Below, in pieces: positions 48,401-58,289 of a DNA stretch of 64,000 bases. Position 1 is the first letter of the stretch. Each line of letters begins with the position of its first letter. Below the pieces are notes generated by a model. That model was not told where the DNA came from and did not search any database. It was given only the letters and a program-made list of their open reading frames with translations. The translations under genes were made by a program, and so were the position numbers. Source of the DNA: Sipunculus nudus (lineage: Eukaryota > Annelida > Sipuncula > Golfingiida > Sipunculidae); contig CM049312.1 of assembly GCA_026874595.1 (NCBI GenBank), positions 57,043,429-57,107,428 of the forward strand, written 5' to 3'.

Positions 48401-50246
48401 ATTGCTCCACATTAAGCGTTTCTTTTGATCAATGGCCGCAGTTACCCATAAAATAACACCCGCACATTATGTCACTGTTGATGTCATATAACTGCTGTCT
48501 CGGCAGATGCGACTATAAACATATGTCTACCGGTAAAAAGCGTTTCTTTTATTTTGCACATGCATGAGCACTGAAGCAAATAGCACATCATTATTCAGTT
48601 AAACAGACGCTGACCATTTTAGTGTACACATTTTTCAGACTATGGGCATGTTAATGCACAATATCAGTGTAGATATTATTCAGACGAGGGGCAACTTAAC
48701 GCACATTCTAATGGTAAATATGATTCAGATTAGGACCAACTTAACGCACAATTTTAGTGTACATTTAATTCAGACTAGGAGCTTCTAAACGACCAGTTTA
48801 AGTTTACAAATAATTCAGATCATGAGCATCTTAAAGTAAAATTATAGTTAAGTTATTATTCAGACGCGGACCAATTTATCATACAATTTTATGGTAATAT
48901 AATTCAGACCAGGAGCACTTTAACGCACAGTTTTAGAGTACATATAATTCAAATCAGGAGCATCTTAACGCACAATGTTAGTGTACATAATTCAGACTAG
49001 GAGTACCTTAACGCACACTTTTAGTGTACCTATAATTGAGATCAGGAGCATTATAACGCACAATTTTTTTTGTACATATAATTCAGACTACGAACATCTG
49101 GGCGCACATTTTCGGTGTACATATAATTCAGACTAGGAGCATCTTGTGTTTTTTTTATGAACAGACTATCCATCAATGTTGTGGACTTTAAATCCCCGGA
49201 TATTGCCTGAGTATTTGTATGTTGAATTTTTAAGGCATGGCATTTTTTTCGACAGACATTATGGCTTGTTACAACAGACACTGGGGACATATAATAAATA
49301 GTTCTTTCAACGCTCAAATATTCATTTAAATACCGATAGCATATCCGTTATCTGTCATTTTCAATAAAAGGAATTCTTATTCACCGGAAGGAAAATATTG
49401 ATAACCTTAAATTGTGGTCATCTTTAGATGTACAATCTCAATTGTTGAGCTCAGTAGTTTGGACACTTTTATGTAAAAGCTTCACCCGCCTGAGTAAAGA
49501 CCGACGAAATTCTCTGAAACCACAAATTAACAATTCATGGCTTAAGTTATCTAAGACCGTCTCAGACAAATTACTTTCCATATTTTTTTTCTGAATAATA
49601 AAACTCACCAGAAATTTAGCTTTAAAGCCCACCAATTTATCTATTTTTCACAAATGCACACTGGACAGGAAGGATAATAGGGTAACAAACCATTTATTCC
49701 GTGAACTTATTCCCTCATAATATTGCATTCATAAATAAGAACCCTTATTTGCCTTCACAAGTCATAATAACAATGTATATGTGAATTCAGGGTGGTGCTA
49801 CTCATCTGTTCTCATGCAATACCTCAGGAATGCGAATCCTCGAGCCATACGTACAAGGAGCCAGGAAAGTGTGTCCTGAGGGGCCCGGTCATTCTTAATA
49901 TTTCCTCCATAAAACATAAGGAATTTAACACTATTTCGTGAAGGGTCTACCGAAACGCCATATATCTGATATCAACTGGTGAACTCGGCCCATGGGAAAG
50001 CTGTCCCCAACGAACTATGCCAGCTGGTGAACTCGCTCCATTGTCCAGTTAACCAGGCATAAGTTGTGCGGGTCTGTTCCATCGGAAGATGGAATACGAT
50101 TGTATTGAAAGTGTAAATAATGACAATAATACTTGGAAATAAAGGATGTTCCACTCCAGATTGTTCTACATCAAAATACAGTATATATGTGTATCTGAAT
50201 ATACCTTACCTGTAATCAACACTACCTTGTCTTTCAATGACTCCAT
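33284..50246 (-). CDS. Short-chain dehydrogenase/reductase (classical SDR), 9 exons, complete
   Basis: Joining minus-strand exons 50246-50210, 46575-46436, 44575-44483, 43764-43626, 43157-43117, 43005-42936, 42041-42005, 41722-41659 and 33463-33284 gives 801 nt, 266 residues plus stop, with GT-AG at every junction and phases that fit. The protein starts MESLKDKVVLITGASEGIG, a Rossmann fold with TGASEGIG (12-19). It has NGR after strand 2 (Arg38 suggests NADP(H)), GDIT (Asp66), NNAG (92-95), Asn117, catalytic Ser144, and Tyr157/Lys161 in YSVSK. PG follows at 187-188, then GAILLIDGG near the C-terminus. Length and motifs are those of cytosolic classical SDRs (FabG/DHRS-like); no signal or membrane segment. 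The substrate cannot be told. Intron 8 is 8.2 kb and full of repeats; the rest are 0.1-3.6 kb. Confidence 0.92.
33623..35201. mobile_element. hAT-like non-autonomous DNA element (MITE-type), 1.58 kb
   Basis: Ends are the perfect 9-bp inverted repeats CAGACCTGG (33623) and CCAGGTCTG (to 35201). It is flanked by near-identical 8-bp duplications GTCAATGT (33615-33622) and GTAAATGT (35202-35209). An 8-bp duplication and CAG-type termini fit the hAT superfamily. No transposase frame lies inside. Both subterminal regions are made of GAATTG/AATTGAATT repeats (33650-33780 and 35070-35185). Located in intron 8 of the SDR gene. Confidence 0.75.
35210..36196. other. SDR intron 8 sequence, no other feature seen
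   Basis: AT-rich intron DNA. No coding potential; an A13 tract and ATAAT repeats lie near 35936-35963. Confidence 0.5.
36480..37330 (+). repeat. About 140-bp satellite, two alternating types, about 6 units
   Basis: Units carry GGTGGCGCCACC or a decayed form at about 36505, 36650, 36785, 36930, 37061 and 37220. They alternate between a type followed by a TGTCATAAAATCAAGAAAGC-like block and a type followed by AGTTTTGTCTATGATAAAG. The effective higher-order period is about 280 bp. Confidence 0.8.
37545..40510 (+). repeat. About 336-bp satellite, about 9 units
   Basis: The landmark GGTGGCGCCACCAGTCTGCAG recurs near 37552, 37891, 38231, 38567, 38905, 39237, 39573, 39909 and 40247 (steps 332-341 bp). 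In the right half, a TTAACAGATGACAGCATC variant and a TTAACAGATGTTCACGAT variant alternate, giving a 672-bp dimer. Short open frames in it repeat with the array (for example TGGATSLQ) and are not taken as genes. Confidence 0.93.
41023..41351. mobile_element. Small hAT-like MITE (329 bp)
   Basis: Terminal inverted repeats CAGGGGCGGAT (41023-41033) and ATCCGCCCCTG (41341-41351), flanked directly on both sides by ATCTG (41018-41022 and 41352-41356), a 5-bp target duplication. CAGGGGCGGAT termini are common in hAT-type MITEs. No coding capacity. In SDR intron 8. Confidence 0.75.
41659..41722 (-). CDS. SDR gene exon 8 (residues 186-207)
   Basis: 64 nt with TTTTGCAG acceptor and GTATG donor. Codes PGLIKTDMLSNAGVSSDAIEK, the SDR PG motif and the mobile substrate-binding loop. 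Confidence 0.9.
42005..42041 (-). CDS. SDR gene exon 7 (residues 174-186)
   Basis: 37-nt micro-exon with a CACAG acceptor and GTAGGT donor. Codes ELGSKGVRVNAVN, the strand leading to PG; phases 2 and 2 join the neighbours exactly. Confidence 0.88.
42936..43005 (-). CDS. SDR gene exon 6 (residues 151-174, active site)
   Basis: 70 nt; acceptor TTTTGTAG, donor GTGAGC. Codes the catalytic Tyr157 and Lys161 (YYSVSKAAVDML) and the following helix. Confidence 0.9.
43117..43157 (-). CDS. SDR gene exon 5 (residues 137-150)
   Basis: 41 nt; acceptor TTTCAG, donor GTAAGT. Codes GNIVNVSSIAGIRP with the catalytic Ser144. Confidence 0.9.
43626..43764 (-). CDS. SDR gene exon 4 (residues 91-137)
   Basis: 139 nt; acceptor TTGTCCAAG, a weak tract but in phase, donor GTTAGT. 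Codes VNNAGLIVVKSFLDSE and NTNVRG (Asn117). Confidence 0.88.
44483..44575 (-). CDS. SDR gene exon 3 (residues 60-90)
   Basis: 93 nt in phase 0 at both ends; acceptor TTTATAG, donor GTGAGT. Codes the GDIT motif and TFGQLDVL leading to NNAG. Confidence 0.9.
45000..45880 (+). repeat. About 60-bp tandem array in SDR intron 2, about 14 units
   Basis: The unit reads roughly TTGTTAGCTGTTATCATATA, then CAACATTTGTGTCAGTGTAA, then GACTCTTGGGTCTCTATTCT. Steps are 60-62 bp with a few longer ones. Units are quite diverged from one another. Open frames across it (for example 45025-45270) are repeat artefacts. Confidence 0.9.
46253..46307. repeat. (CT)n/(CACT)n microsatellite
   Basis: CTCTCTCTCACTCACTCACT then CT repeats, in SDR intron 2 about 130 bp before exon 2. 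Confidence 0.85.
46436..46575 (-). CDS. SDR gene exon 2 (residues 13-59)
   Basis: 140 nt; acceptor ATCTGTAG, donor GTAACAG. Codes the glycine-rich loop end ASEGIGKETA, strand 2 with the cofactor-selecting NGRN, and the next helix. Confidence 0.92.
47040..48175 (+). repeat. Diverged GGTGGCGCCACC-family repeats in SDR intron 1
   Basis: Decayed units near 47122, 47250 and 47808 (GATGGCGCCACCAGTCTTG, GGTGGCGAAACCAGTCTTG, TAGGTGGCGCCACAAAAAT). The stretch ends with GTTAACGTACGGACGACGGC near 48130, like the end of the intron 8 block (GTTAACGGACGGACAGACGG). It is a second, older relative of the element at 36197-40597. Confidence 0.65.
48600..49145 (+). repeat. About 47-bp tandem array in SDR intron 1, about 11 units
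   Basis: The unit reads roughly TTCAGACTAGGAGCATCTTA, then ACGCACAATTTTAGTGTACA, then TATAA. Units diverge by substitutions and small indels. Confidence 0.88.
49146..50209. other. SDR intron 1, 5' part; nothing else seen
   Basis: No repeat or alternative exon was recognised between the 47-bp array and exon 1. Confidence 0.45.
50210..50246 (-). CDS. SDR gene exon 1, start codon (residues 1-12)
   Basis: ATG at 50246-50244 in the context ACGATGG; codes MESLKDKVVLIT and the first base of Gly13, then donor GTAAGG. The N-terminus fits the usual SDR distance (about 12 residues) to the TGxxxGxG loop, so no upstream coding exon is needed. Confidence 0.88.
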
Positions 50247-50559
50247 CGTCACAGATACGCACACACCTTTAAGGCGCAGTTGAACCGTAGGTACAGTCAG
50301 GTTCAGCACGCGATGGTTATATATATCCTACTTTTTTCCATGAATCACGTGTACTCATAACTAGTACACCTGGCCGACACCGGCTGCTCCGAGATAATAT
50401 ATTTTCTGTTTCGGGTATATATATGTTTATACGATAAATTAAGATAAATACTTCTTATTCACTGGTATCCTGATTCGTTAATTAAAATTGGTGGTTATAG
50501 TACAGCTAAAATGACTTATCATGAGCTTTTTTCAACCATAATTTAATAAAATCCGGAAA

Positions 50560-50855
50560 TGAAAATTCTCTGTAGAGGTGACACTTAGGAAATGAAAATT
50601 CTATGTGGAGGTGGTACGGGGGCCATGGAAATTCTCTGTTAGGTGGTACCCGGGCCATCGAAATTCTATATGGAGGTAGTACCCGGGACATTGAAATTCT
50701 GTGTAGAGGTGGCACCCGGGCCTTGGAAATACTATGTGGAGGTGGTACCCGGGAAATGAAAATTCTGTAGAGGTGGCACCCAGGACATGGAAATTCTGTG
50801 TAGAGGTGGCACCCGGGCCATGAAAATTCTGAGTAGAGGTGGCATTTAGGACTTT
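50560..50855. repeat. About 33-bp tandem array upstream of the SDR gene, about 8-9 units
   Basis: The unit is roughly ATGGAAATTCTGTGTAGAGG then TGGCACCCGGGCC, with steps of 30-34 bp. Several units have CCCGGG. It starts about 310 bp upstream of the SDR start codon, so it may lie in or next to the promoter. The peptide-like open frames on the minus strand are repeat translations. Confidence 0.88.
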
Positions 50856-50899
50856 GAAGTTTTCTAGATCCACCGTCCGTCCAGCTCACCAACTTGATA

Positions 50900-51512
50900 T
50901 GCCTGAGGAGATATGTTGTTTTAGTGGTACTTTTTCTACTCGCTTTGTTTGTCTGTTAAAACTCTACTCACGATTGTTAAACGAAATTTACCGAATTTTT
51001 TTTTCCAGACTGTAAAGGTTACATTAAAGGTGCGACCCATTAAATTTTTGGAGGTAACATGTTTTTAATTTTTTTGCAATTGTGACATTTTGTAAAATTT
51101 TTTTTTATCCTGGCCGAGGGTCAAGGTCATTTACTGGTATAAGCGACCGCCTTTGTATATATTTAGTGCATACATGAAGATTAGAATTGATTAGAATCTG
51201 GGCAGAGATTGTGGCCTCTTCACTACTTTCTAGTCTTATAATTGGAAATTACCGGCTAGATATCAGCAAGATCTGATACCAAAAATTAAAAAAAAATTAA
51301 TTTTTAGACCTAAAGTTTGCATTTTATAATTACTATTAAGTAAATCATAATGAGCATTCCATGCTGTCTGGTCTATATGTGCTGATTATGTAAATATACG
51401 GTAGAAACTAGAGATCACTCAATAGAGCAAATAACTCCGCCAAAGCAAACAATCTTAACAGATCTGCCCATGTATAATGATCTGCACCAAAATTGATATG
51501 TTTATCTATATG

Positions 51513-51518
<6 letters not shown>
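50900..51518. other. Intergenic, no gene seen
   Basis: AT-rich with T-runs; nothing structured recognised. Confidence 0.45.

Positions 51519-51577
<59 letters not shown>
51519..51577. repeat. (TA)n microsatellite
   Basis: TA run immediately before the 799-bp tandem duplication. Confidence 0.95.
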
Positions 51578-51578
<1 letters not shown>

Positions 51579-51579
<1 letters not shown>

Positions 51580-52272
51580 GGTCTGAGACTAGGAAGAGAA
51601 AACTATCGGCTTTTTTTTTTAATTCATCAACACACAAAGGCAAACTTACAGTTTCTGGCTTCAACAGTTACATAAACATAGCCCAGCAGTTACCTTTAAT
51701 TAGTGATGATGTGCAATTGATGAGCCAGGGTCCCTGATTAGTTTTCATGTTTCTTTAAACTGCTTGTCGTGTGTGAACACTCTAAGAATGAAGCGCCCGA
51801 ACTGTGATGTCCTTTATGTGGACTAATGTACTAAAATCCCGTCTTTTATGCCACTATATTCGATGTTCGATTAAGTTCGATTCTTTAGTTATAATTCTCG
51901 TTGAATGATGCCATATTCGTATACACGCAGAAATACCTCAATATATCTTGATTAAACAGAAAAGTGCAGACTTGGCATACAGTTTGGAATAAAAAAGTTT
52001 TGATATTCAAAAATAGGACCGCCCAGACACTAAGACCTTTGCAACATTTACTATTTTATATACAAACATGTTTATGGATATGGATATGAGAACTCTTACA
52101 ATTTGATAGGTGTAAATTCAAATAATATTCCGAGGGACAAATACATATGTCCATATATTTTTTTGCTAAAATAAAAATTGCCTAGTTATAGCATACAATA
52201 GTTGGCCATTACAGAAATTTCTTATTATAGAACGCTGCAAGAATGATCTAGCTGCCCTGTACCATATATATT

Positions 52273-52335
<63 letters not shown>

Positions 52336-53175
52336 GTATGTGCATATCTGTGCTTATTTATTATAAGAAACAAAGCTGGGTCTGAGACTAGGAAGAGAAA
52401 ACTATCGGCTTTTTTTTTTAAATTAATCAACACACAAAGGCAAACTTACAGCCTCTGGCTTCCATAGTTATATAAACATAGCCCAGCAGTTATCTTTAAT
52501 TAGTGATGATGTGCAAATGATGAGCCAGGGTCACTGATTAGTTTTCATGTCTCTTTAAACTGCTTGTCGTGTGTGAACACTCTAAGAATGTAGCGCCCGA
52601 ACTGTGATGTCCTTTATGTGGACTAATGTACTAAAATCCCGTCTTTTATGCCACTATATTCGATGTTCGATTAAGTTCGATTCTTTGGTTATAATTCTCG
52701 TTGAATGATGCCATATTCGTATATACGCAGAAATACCTCAATATATCTTGATTAAACAGAAAAGTGCAGACTTGGAATACAGTTTGGAATAAAAAAGTTT
52801 TGTAATTCAAAAATAGGACCGCCCAGACACTAAGACCTTTGTAACATTTTCTATTTTATATACAAACATGTTTATGGATATGGATATGAGAACTCTTACA
52901 ATTTGATAGGTGTAAATTCAAATAAATTTCCGAGGGACAAATACATATGTCCATATATTTTTTTGCTAAAATAAAAATTGCCTAGTTATACCATACAATG
53001 GTTGGCCATTACAGAAATTCATTATTATAGAACGCTGCATGAATGATCTAGCTGTCCTGTACCATATATATATATATTATGTGGATATATAATACACACA
53101 CACACATATATATGTATATATATACATGTATGTGCACATCTGTGCTTATTTATAATAAGAAACAAAGCTGGGTCT
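51579..53175 (+). repeat. Direct tandem duplication, 799-bp unit, two copies
   Basis: Copy one starts at 51579 and copy two at 52378, both with GGGTCTGAGACTAGGAAGAG. They stay aligned with few substitutions up to GAAACAAAGCTGGGTCT, where a third copy begins and breaks off near 53175. The main differences are the TA/CA tracts near each 3' end (52264-52330; 53063-53130). No coding region is shared. Confidence 0.93.
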
Positions 53176-54986
53176 TACATGCAAGTTTGCTTTGGCTAAC
53201 ACTTTCCGTTGTAGAGGATTCCTCACTGCTCACAATCGTCCTTTCACGAGTGCGACTCTGCTGGTCAGGGGTTTCGGGTAAAGAGATCCTTCCCAAGGAA
53301 CAGCCGGTTCTTCTTATTACACCTGCGATGGCATTAATTTAGTGAAGAGAGTAATGTAGTCGAGAGAGTGAAATGTGTCGGATAAGAATTGTTCCAAGTC
53401 AAATTACATGTCATGAGCATGGGTGCATGATTTTTGGTTAGGACTTCATGGACCAAGTAATGTTTTGCACACATGCGCGTGTGTAGTGTTAGACAAAGGT
53501 CCTCTTGAACTGTGACAAATTTTGACTTTAGAGTTTGACAGCTGAAGGCCGTTCCACATTTCCTGACTAGAAGAGGTTCGTTTTTAGAAAGATCGACCTC
53601 TGACGGAAGAGTGTGACGCTGCCTGGGAACGCCATCTGGTGACAGCCTTTGATACTAATACAGTAGCAGGGTCACTTAGTGCATCTTGGTATGTTGCGAA
53701 ACGTCGGGGCGGCGTTTCACTTACGAACAAACATACCAGATTCGCTAAATGAACGTCCCCTCCACGTATTTTTATTGGCTGTATTTAAGAAGTGCCTTCC
53801 TGTGATGAAATTCAGTTCATGAAAGTGTGTGTTCATCAGTCAGGATGGTTGACAATGAAACGTTAATGTTATGTAGACTCTCTGTGTTGGCGCGAAGTCC
53901 CCACTCTCAAGCAGACGATATCGGCGGATCAGATTAACCGCAAGATAACGAAACTGAATGTGTATAAGGATATTGAATAGAACCCTTAAAAATACATATA
54001 TTTATGCAAGTGCACACATGACATTATATGTAAAAAAGAAGCAAGACAGAAAAACATCTCTTTAAGGCTGATTCTACACGAAAAATCTACGACCGCATTT
54101 ACTTTCAGGTAGGTAGACTTAAATCTGTAGTAAATTTGTCACATATTCGGCTCATCTGTTGGTCCATGTGACATTTTTATCTGGTTTGTACGGGTTTCTT
54201 TTTGTATATCTTAACCGATGTATGATTAATGGAACGTGCGGGGCCTCGATGTAGGCCATTTTCCGACTCAGGAATTAATGTATGACGCCAGGTTGTGTGT
54301 GAAATGACTGCTCAAAAATTTAAAGTTTCATTAACTGTGATGAAGGCATGGGATGAAGGAGACCATATGTGTGTGCGTGTGTGTGTGACTCTGCATGTCT
54401 TGAATGATGTTAGAAGCAATAACCTATTTTGATCAAGCTTTTCCGTATTCAATCATATTTACAGGTTATCATCACCATAAGTCCTCGGGTTTTTAATAAT
54501 TTTTAAGGAATCTAACTTAAATTATAGATCTCTAATTTAATAAGTCTTTTGGGACGACGATTTTGTAGAAGCTCAGTCACCATCATACGACTCTGAATAC
54601 CAGTGTATTGGTCAGGTCTGTGGAAATACAGTGGAACGCGCAATCAGCTTTAAGAACTTACATTGGGGTCAGGTGGTCCACTGTGGCGCATTGCAAACCA
54701 TTTGGACGACGTTCTCTAAACACATACCATTTACGAACAAACATTGTGGATTCGTGTATGTTGACGTTTTGCCAAATTGGGTGATAGCAACTTTGTCTAA
54801 TAAAAACCCTCGTGAATACAGGTTCATTATACGGGGCATTGTGAGGACTTACAGACATTCAGTGCGAAAAATCAACCTTCCAGCAGACGACATCAGCTGA
54901 TCCTATGCATCGAACTCTGATAGAGGGAAAAATGATGCATTGTGTTTTGTGTGCGAGCGTTATTTTATTTTTAAATTGCAAAAATA
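53176..54986. other. Intergenic, no gene supported
   Basis: Two stretches (53,690-53,950 and 54,700-54,900) share blocks such as TTACGAACAAACAT and AGCAGACGA.ATC and look like an old, diverged duplication. The 89-codon open frame at 54631-54900 has an open frame opposite it and no known domain, so it is not called. Confidence 0.35.
53678..53748. repeat. Nested inverted repeat (hairpin or cruciform)
   Basis: Outer arms TGGTATGTT (53687-53695) and AACATACCA (53730-53738) pair perfectly and extend outward imperfectly. An inner stem GAAACG/CGTTTC (53698-53703, 53713-53718) sits inside. Confidence 0.7.
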
Positions 54987-54990
54987 TTGA

Positions 54991-54993
<3 letters not shown>

Positions 54994-55049
<56 letters not shown>
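54994..55049. repeat. (TA)n(TG)n microsatellite
   Basis: TA run followed by TG run. Confidence 0.93.
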
Positions 55050-55179
55050 GTTTGGGTGTGTGTATGTCTCTGTTTGATGTCGTATATGTGTGTGTAATTC
55101 GTCACATCTGCTTATCTTTTAGATTACGGGGGGACAAACAATAAGTTTTAAAGCACTTAATAAACAGGACATACGAATA

Positions 55180-55465
55180 CTTTACAATTTGAAAGGCTTC
55201 CTCACATAAAGAATTATGGGGGGGGGGGGCAAAAAGTGTAAGCGGACTTAATAATCAGAACTTAAGGACACATTACTATTTTCAAGGCTTCTTTACACAA
55301 AGACTTTTTAAGGGGGAGGTTGTTCATTAGAGCACTTTATGATCAGGCTTCTCGACACAAATACTTTTCGGGGGGGGGGGGGGGGGGGGGAGGTAGGGGG
55401 CAGAAAGTGTAAGATCACTTAATGATCAGGATTTATGGATAATTTTCAAGGCTTCCTCACAGGCG
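55180..55465. repeat. Degenerate tandem repeat with poly-G tracts
   Basis: About four units with AAGGCTTCCTCACA, poly-G, AGAAAGTGTAAG and CACTTAATGATCAG blocks; steps about 80-95 bp. It includes a G21 run (55370-55390). Confidence 0.7.
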
Positions 55466-56149
55466 TGGAACAGTAATCAAAGGTGGTACCTTTTCTATAA
55501 ACATATTTAAATATGTATAAATATATTTAAAAACCTTATATTGTCTGTGTGCCACATTTCAGATACCGGTATATTACAATTAAGCATAAGGTTTTAAAAA
55601 TAACGATTCGTGTTTACAATTTATTTTTTTCTAAACCAGATTTAGATATATTTATAGTAAAATCAGAAATGGAAACAAAGTCTGTAATTCTAATCATTAA
55701 TTTATTTCATTTCAAATGTATAATCACACACATCGCAGATTCAAGCCGATTCACTGTCTTCCAAGATCTGTTCACTTGGTGCGTTTCATCTCCTCCTCAC
55801 GTTTTACGGTTTTAGGGTAAAGTATCATTGTCCCCTTCACGTTTTATCTCTCACACAAACGCAGACACACACACATACAAAACTTGTTCAAGGTTGATTC
55901 TTTCTTTTTAAAATTTTCCAAGTTCATTTTCTGTAAATTTGGAGCCAAAGAAGTTAGTTGAAAAAATACAATAGTAAAATTATACACACACCACATACTC
56001 ATAAAACACTTGTTCAAGGTTGATACTTTCATTTGAACAATTTCCAAGTTTAGATGGTAAAATATTTTGTTAAATTATACACACTCTGAAGCAAAACACA
56101 TGGCAAGTTAGACAAAGAAACAATACTTATTAACATAAAGGTGGGGGGG
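55466..56149. other. Intergenic, small tandem duplication
   Basis: A segment with ACTTGTTCAAGGTTGAT (55,880 and 56,008) is doubled with a step of about 128 bp. No gene. Confidence 0.5.
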
Positions 56150-56780
56150 GGGGGGGACCGCACTGTTGCCGGTGAACACCAAATTCATATGCACAGCTAT
56201 TGCGAGTGAGTCGTCGTTTCCTCAGCTGGCAGCGCATAGATGTGTTCCGCAAGGGTACTGACATCTTTACGATGAGAGTACCCCTAGCCCTGTGCAGCCC
56301 GGTTTTTTGCGGTTTCCTCTCAGATACCAAGAAACCGCCTTTAAGGACGTTCGGGCACCTGTGCCAGGCGTGCAATTCCTCCCACTGGAAAGTACACATC
56401 AAATAGGCATTATTTATTTTAATTAAAAAATATATTCTTGGTGTCCTTTAAAAAAGTCATTCCTCTTTTTTAAAGATTCGTTCACATTTAATTGAGAGGC
56501 CCCTTCTCGCTGCGTGAAAACCAGGTGCCCCGGCCGCCGCAGAAATATCATATAAGTAACATCAACCTGCGATATTGCAAGCAAAGTATATATGTGTATT
56601 TTCTAGATCAAACGATTTTGTGAAGCGCGAACTTGGCACACAGAAGATTTTTATGTTCCATGTGACGAACATGTTTAAACACATCAGTGTTTTGCCTCGT
56701 GCATATACTCACATATAATGGTTTGCCGTATGCTTATAATGCCATCTGTAGGAGAAAAACAGCACTAAATTAAGTGAATA
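56150..56780. repeat. Dispersed repeat family R1, copy 5
   Basis: Core CTCTCAGATACCAAGA near 56,310 with GCACCT and CAATTCCTCCC blocks after it, and the end block GCCATCTGTAGG near 56,740. A poly-G tract (56141-56156) adjoins it. Confidence 0.55.
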
Positions 56781-56989
56781 CAAGACATTGCACTGCATGG
56801 CCTGCATTTGTAACTTTGATATATGAATCAGCATACGGAGATGTTCTCCAATTGACAATGAAAAAAAAAAAAAAAAAAGAATCTGCCGGTTGCACGAAAA
56901 AATCCTTTTCATCCAGTGTTCAGTATCAGTGGTTGTTATAGTTAGCGGCCAGGGATCCATTAATATAGTCTTTGGTCTGGCGTCGTCTT

Positions 56990-57560
56990 CTGTGTCATTT
57001 CTTGTGAACGCGATAACTTTCGAACGACTAAACATTTTTTCATGAAATTTATATTGTTTCTACCAATATCTCGGACGAGCTGGAAAACCGATGATTTAAT
57101 TTGACCTTCAGCATCAAGGTCAAATAGGCCGGAATTGAAATTTCTTGTGAACCCCATAACTTGTGATGTATCGGATATTTTTCTTTAAATTTGAAACACT
57201 AATTATTTGAACCAAGTTCAATGACGAGTTCGAAAATTGATGACCTTTTCCTGGAACTTCAAGGTCAGATCAGCTGGAATAGAAATTATTTGTTAACGCT
57301 ATAACTTTTAAACCATTCAGTATATTTTCATGGAATTTTGGCTTGTGAAATGTTACTACTAAAACCTAGGAGATGTTCAAAACCGGTGACCATAACCCTT
57401 ATCTTCAAGGTCTAAACAGCAGAAATAGAAATATTTTGTTTACACTAATACTTTTTAATTTTTCATTATATTTTCTTCATATTTGATATGTGAAATGTTT
57501 CTGGAAAAAAATTAGAAAGTGTTCTGAACCGGTGACATTGACCCTTATCTAAAAATTGTT
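56990..57560. repeat. About 144-bp tandem relic, four units
   Basis: TTTCTTGTGAACGCGATAAC-like starts at about 56997, 57140, 57283 and 57428. Each unit also has a GACCTT..CTTCAAGGTCA block. Units are strongly diverged. Confidence 0.75.
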
Positions 57561-58289
57561 TTTATCCCTCAAATTTGAGGATTGGATCCCCATGGGGAGT
57601 GACCGATACATATAATATTTTTGCTTGCAAAAACACAACACCATTCTAGTTTATTTCGAATCATAGCTCCATCGTTAATCTATGTAGGGTCTAATATCGG
57701 CATCAATCGTAGTTAATCCTGGGCGACGGTTGTACCACGACATTGCTACGATTGACCACGGTTTGTTACGATTTTTCACGTTGATCGTAAGTCGAGATAT
57801 AATTGACTGACAAGGTATGGTTTAAATATTTCCTGTTCCATTTTTGTTGTTATTGTTAATTTGAATGTGGGCCAATAATGTATCTTTTTATCTAGCAAGA
57901 ATTTTGTAGTTTGAGTGACTTTTAGACAAATCTGCCTTAATGTGGGAAATATATATAAATATATATATTATATTTGGTCAGCGTCAATCAAGGGAACATA
58001 ATCTACATTATGAATTTGTTATTAGTGACGATAAGCTTTCCGACGGGAAACTAAACTCTCAAAATTGTGGATCGACAAGTGTCACCTCAGCAGATCCCGA
58101 TTCTCACCTAACCAAAAACTAACTTATTCTATATATATACTAAAGGAAGAACCTCGCATAACACCTCAGTGGATATATATTGTCAGCAAACCGGGCTAAT
58201 GGAATATATGAACAGGCCAGTGACACACATGACCCGGGTGCACACAACAATATCAAATACTATCGATAAAAAAACATAACTTTTGATTA
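57561..58289. other. Intergenic, no gene seen
   Basis: Repeated short words around 57,690-57,790 (CGTAG, TTACGAT, ACCACGG) but no clear array or gene. Confidence 0.4.

Noticed and set aside
50506-50892. 128-codon open frame rich in His, Tyr, Pro and Cys
   Set aside because: It is the translation of the 33-bp minisatellite; overlapping frames are open as well.
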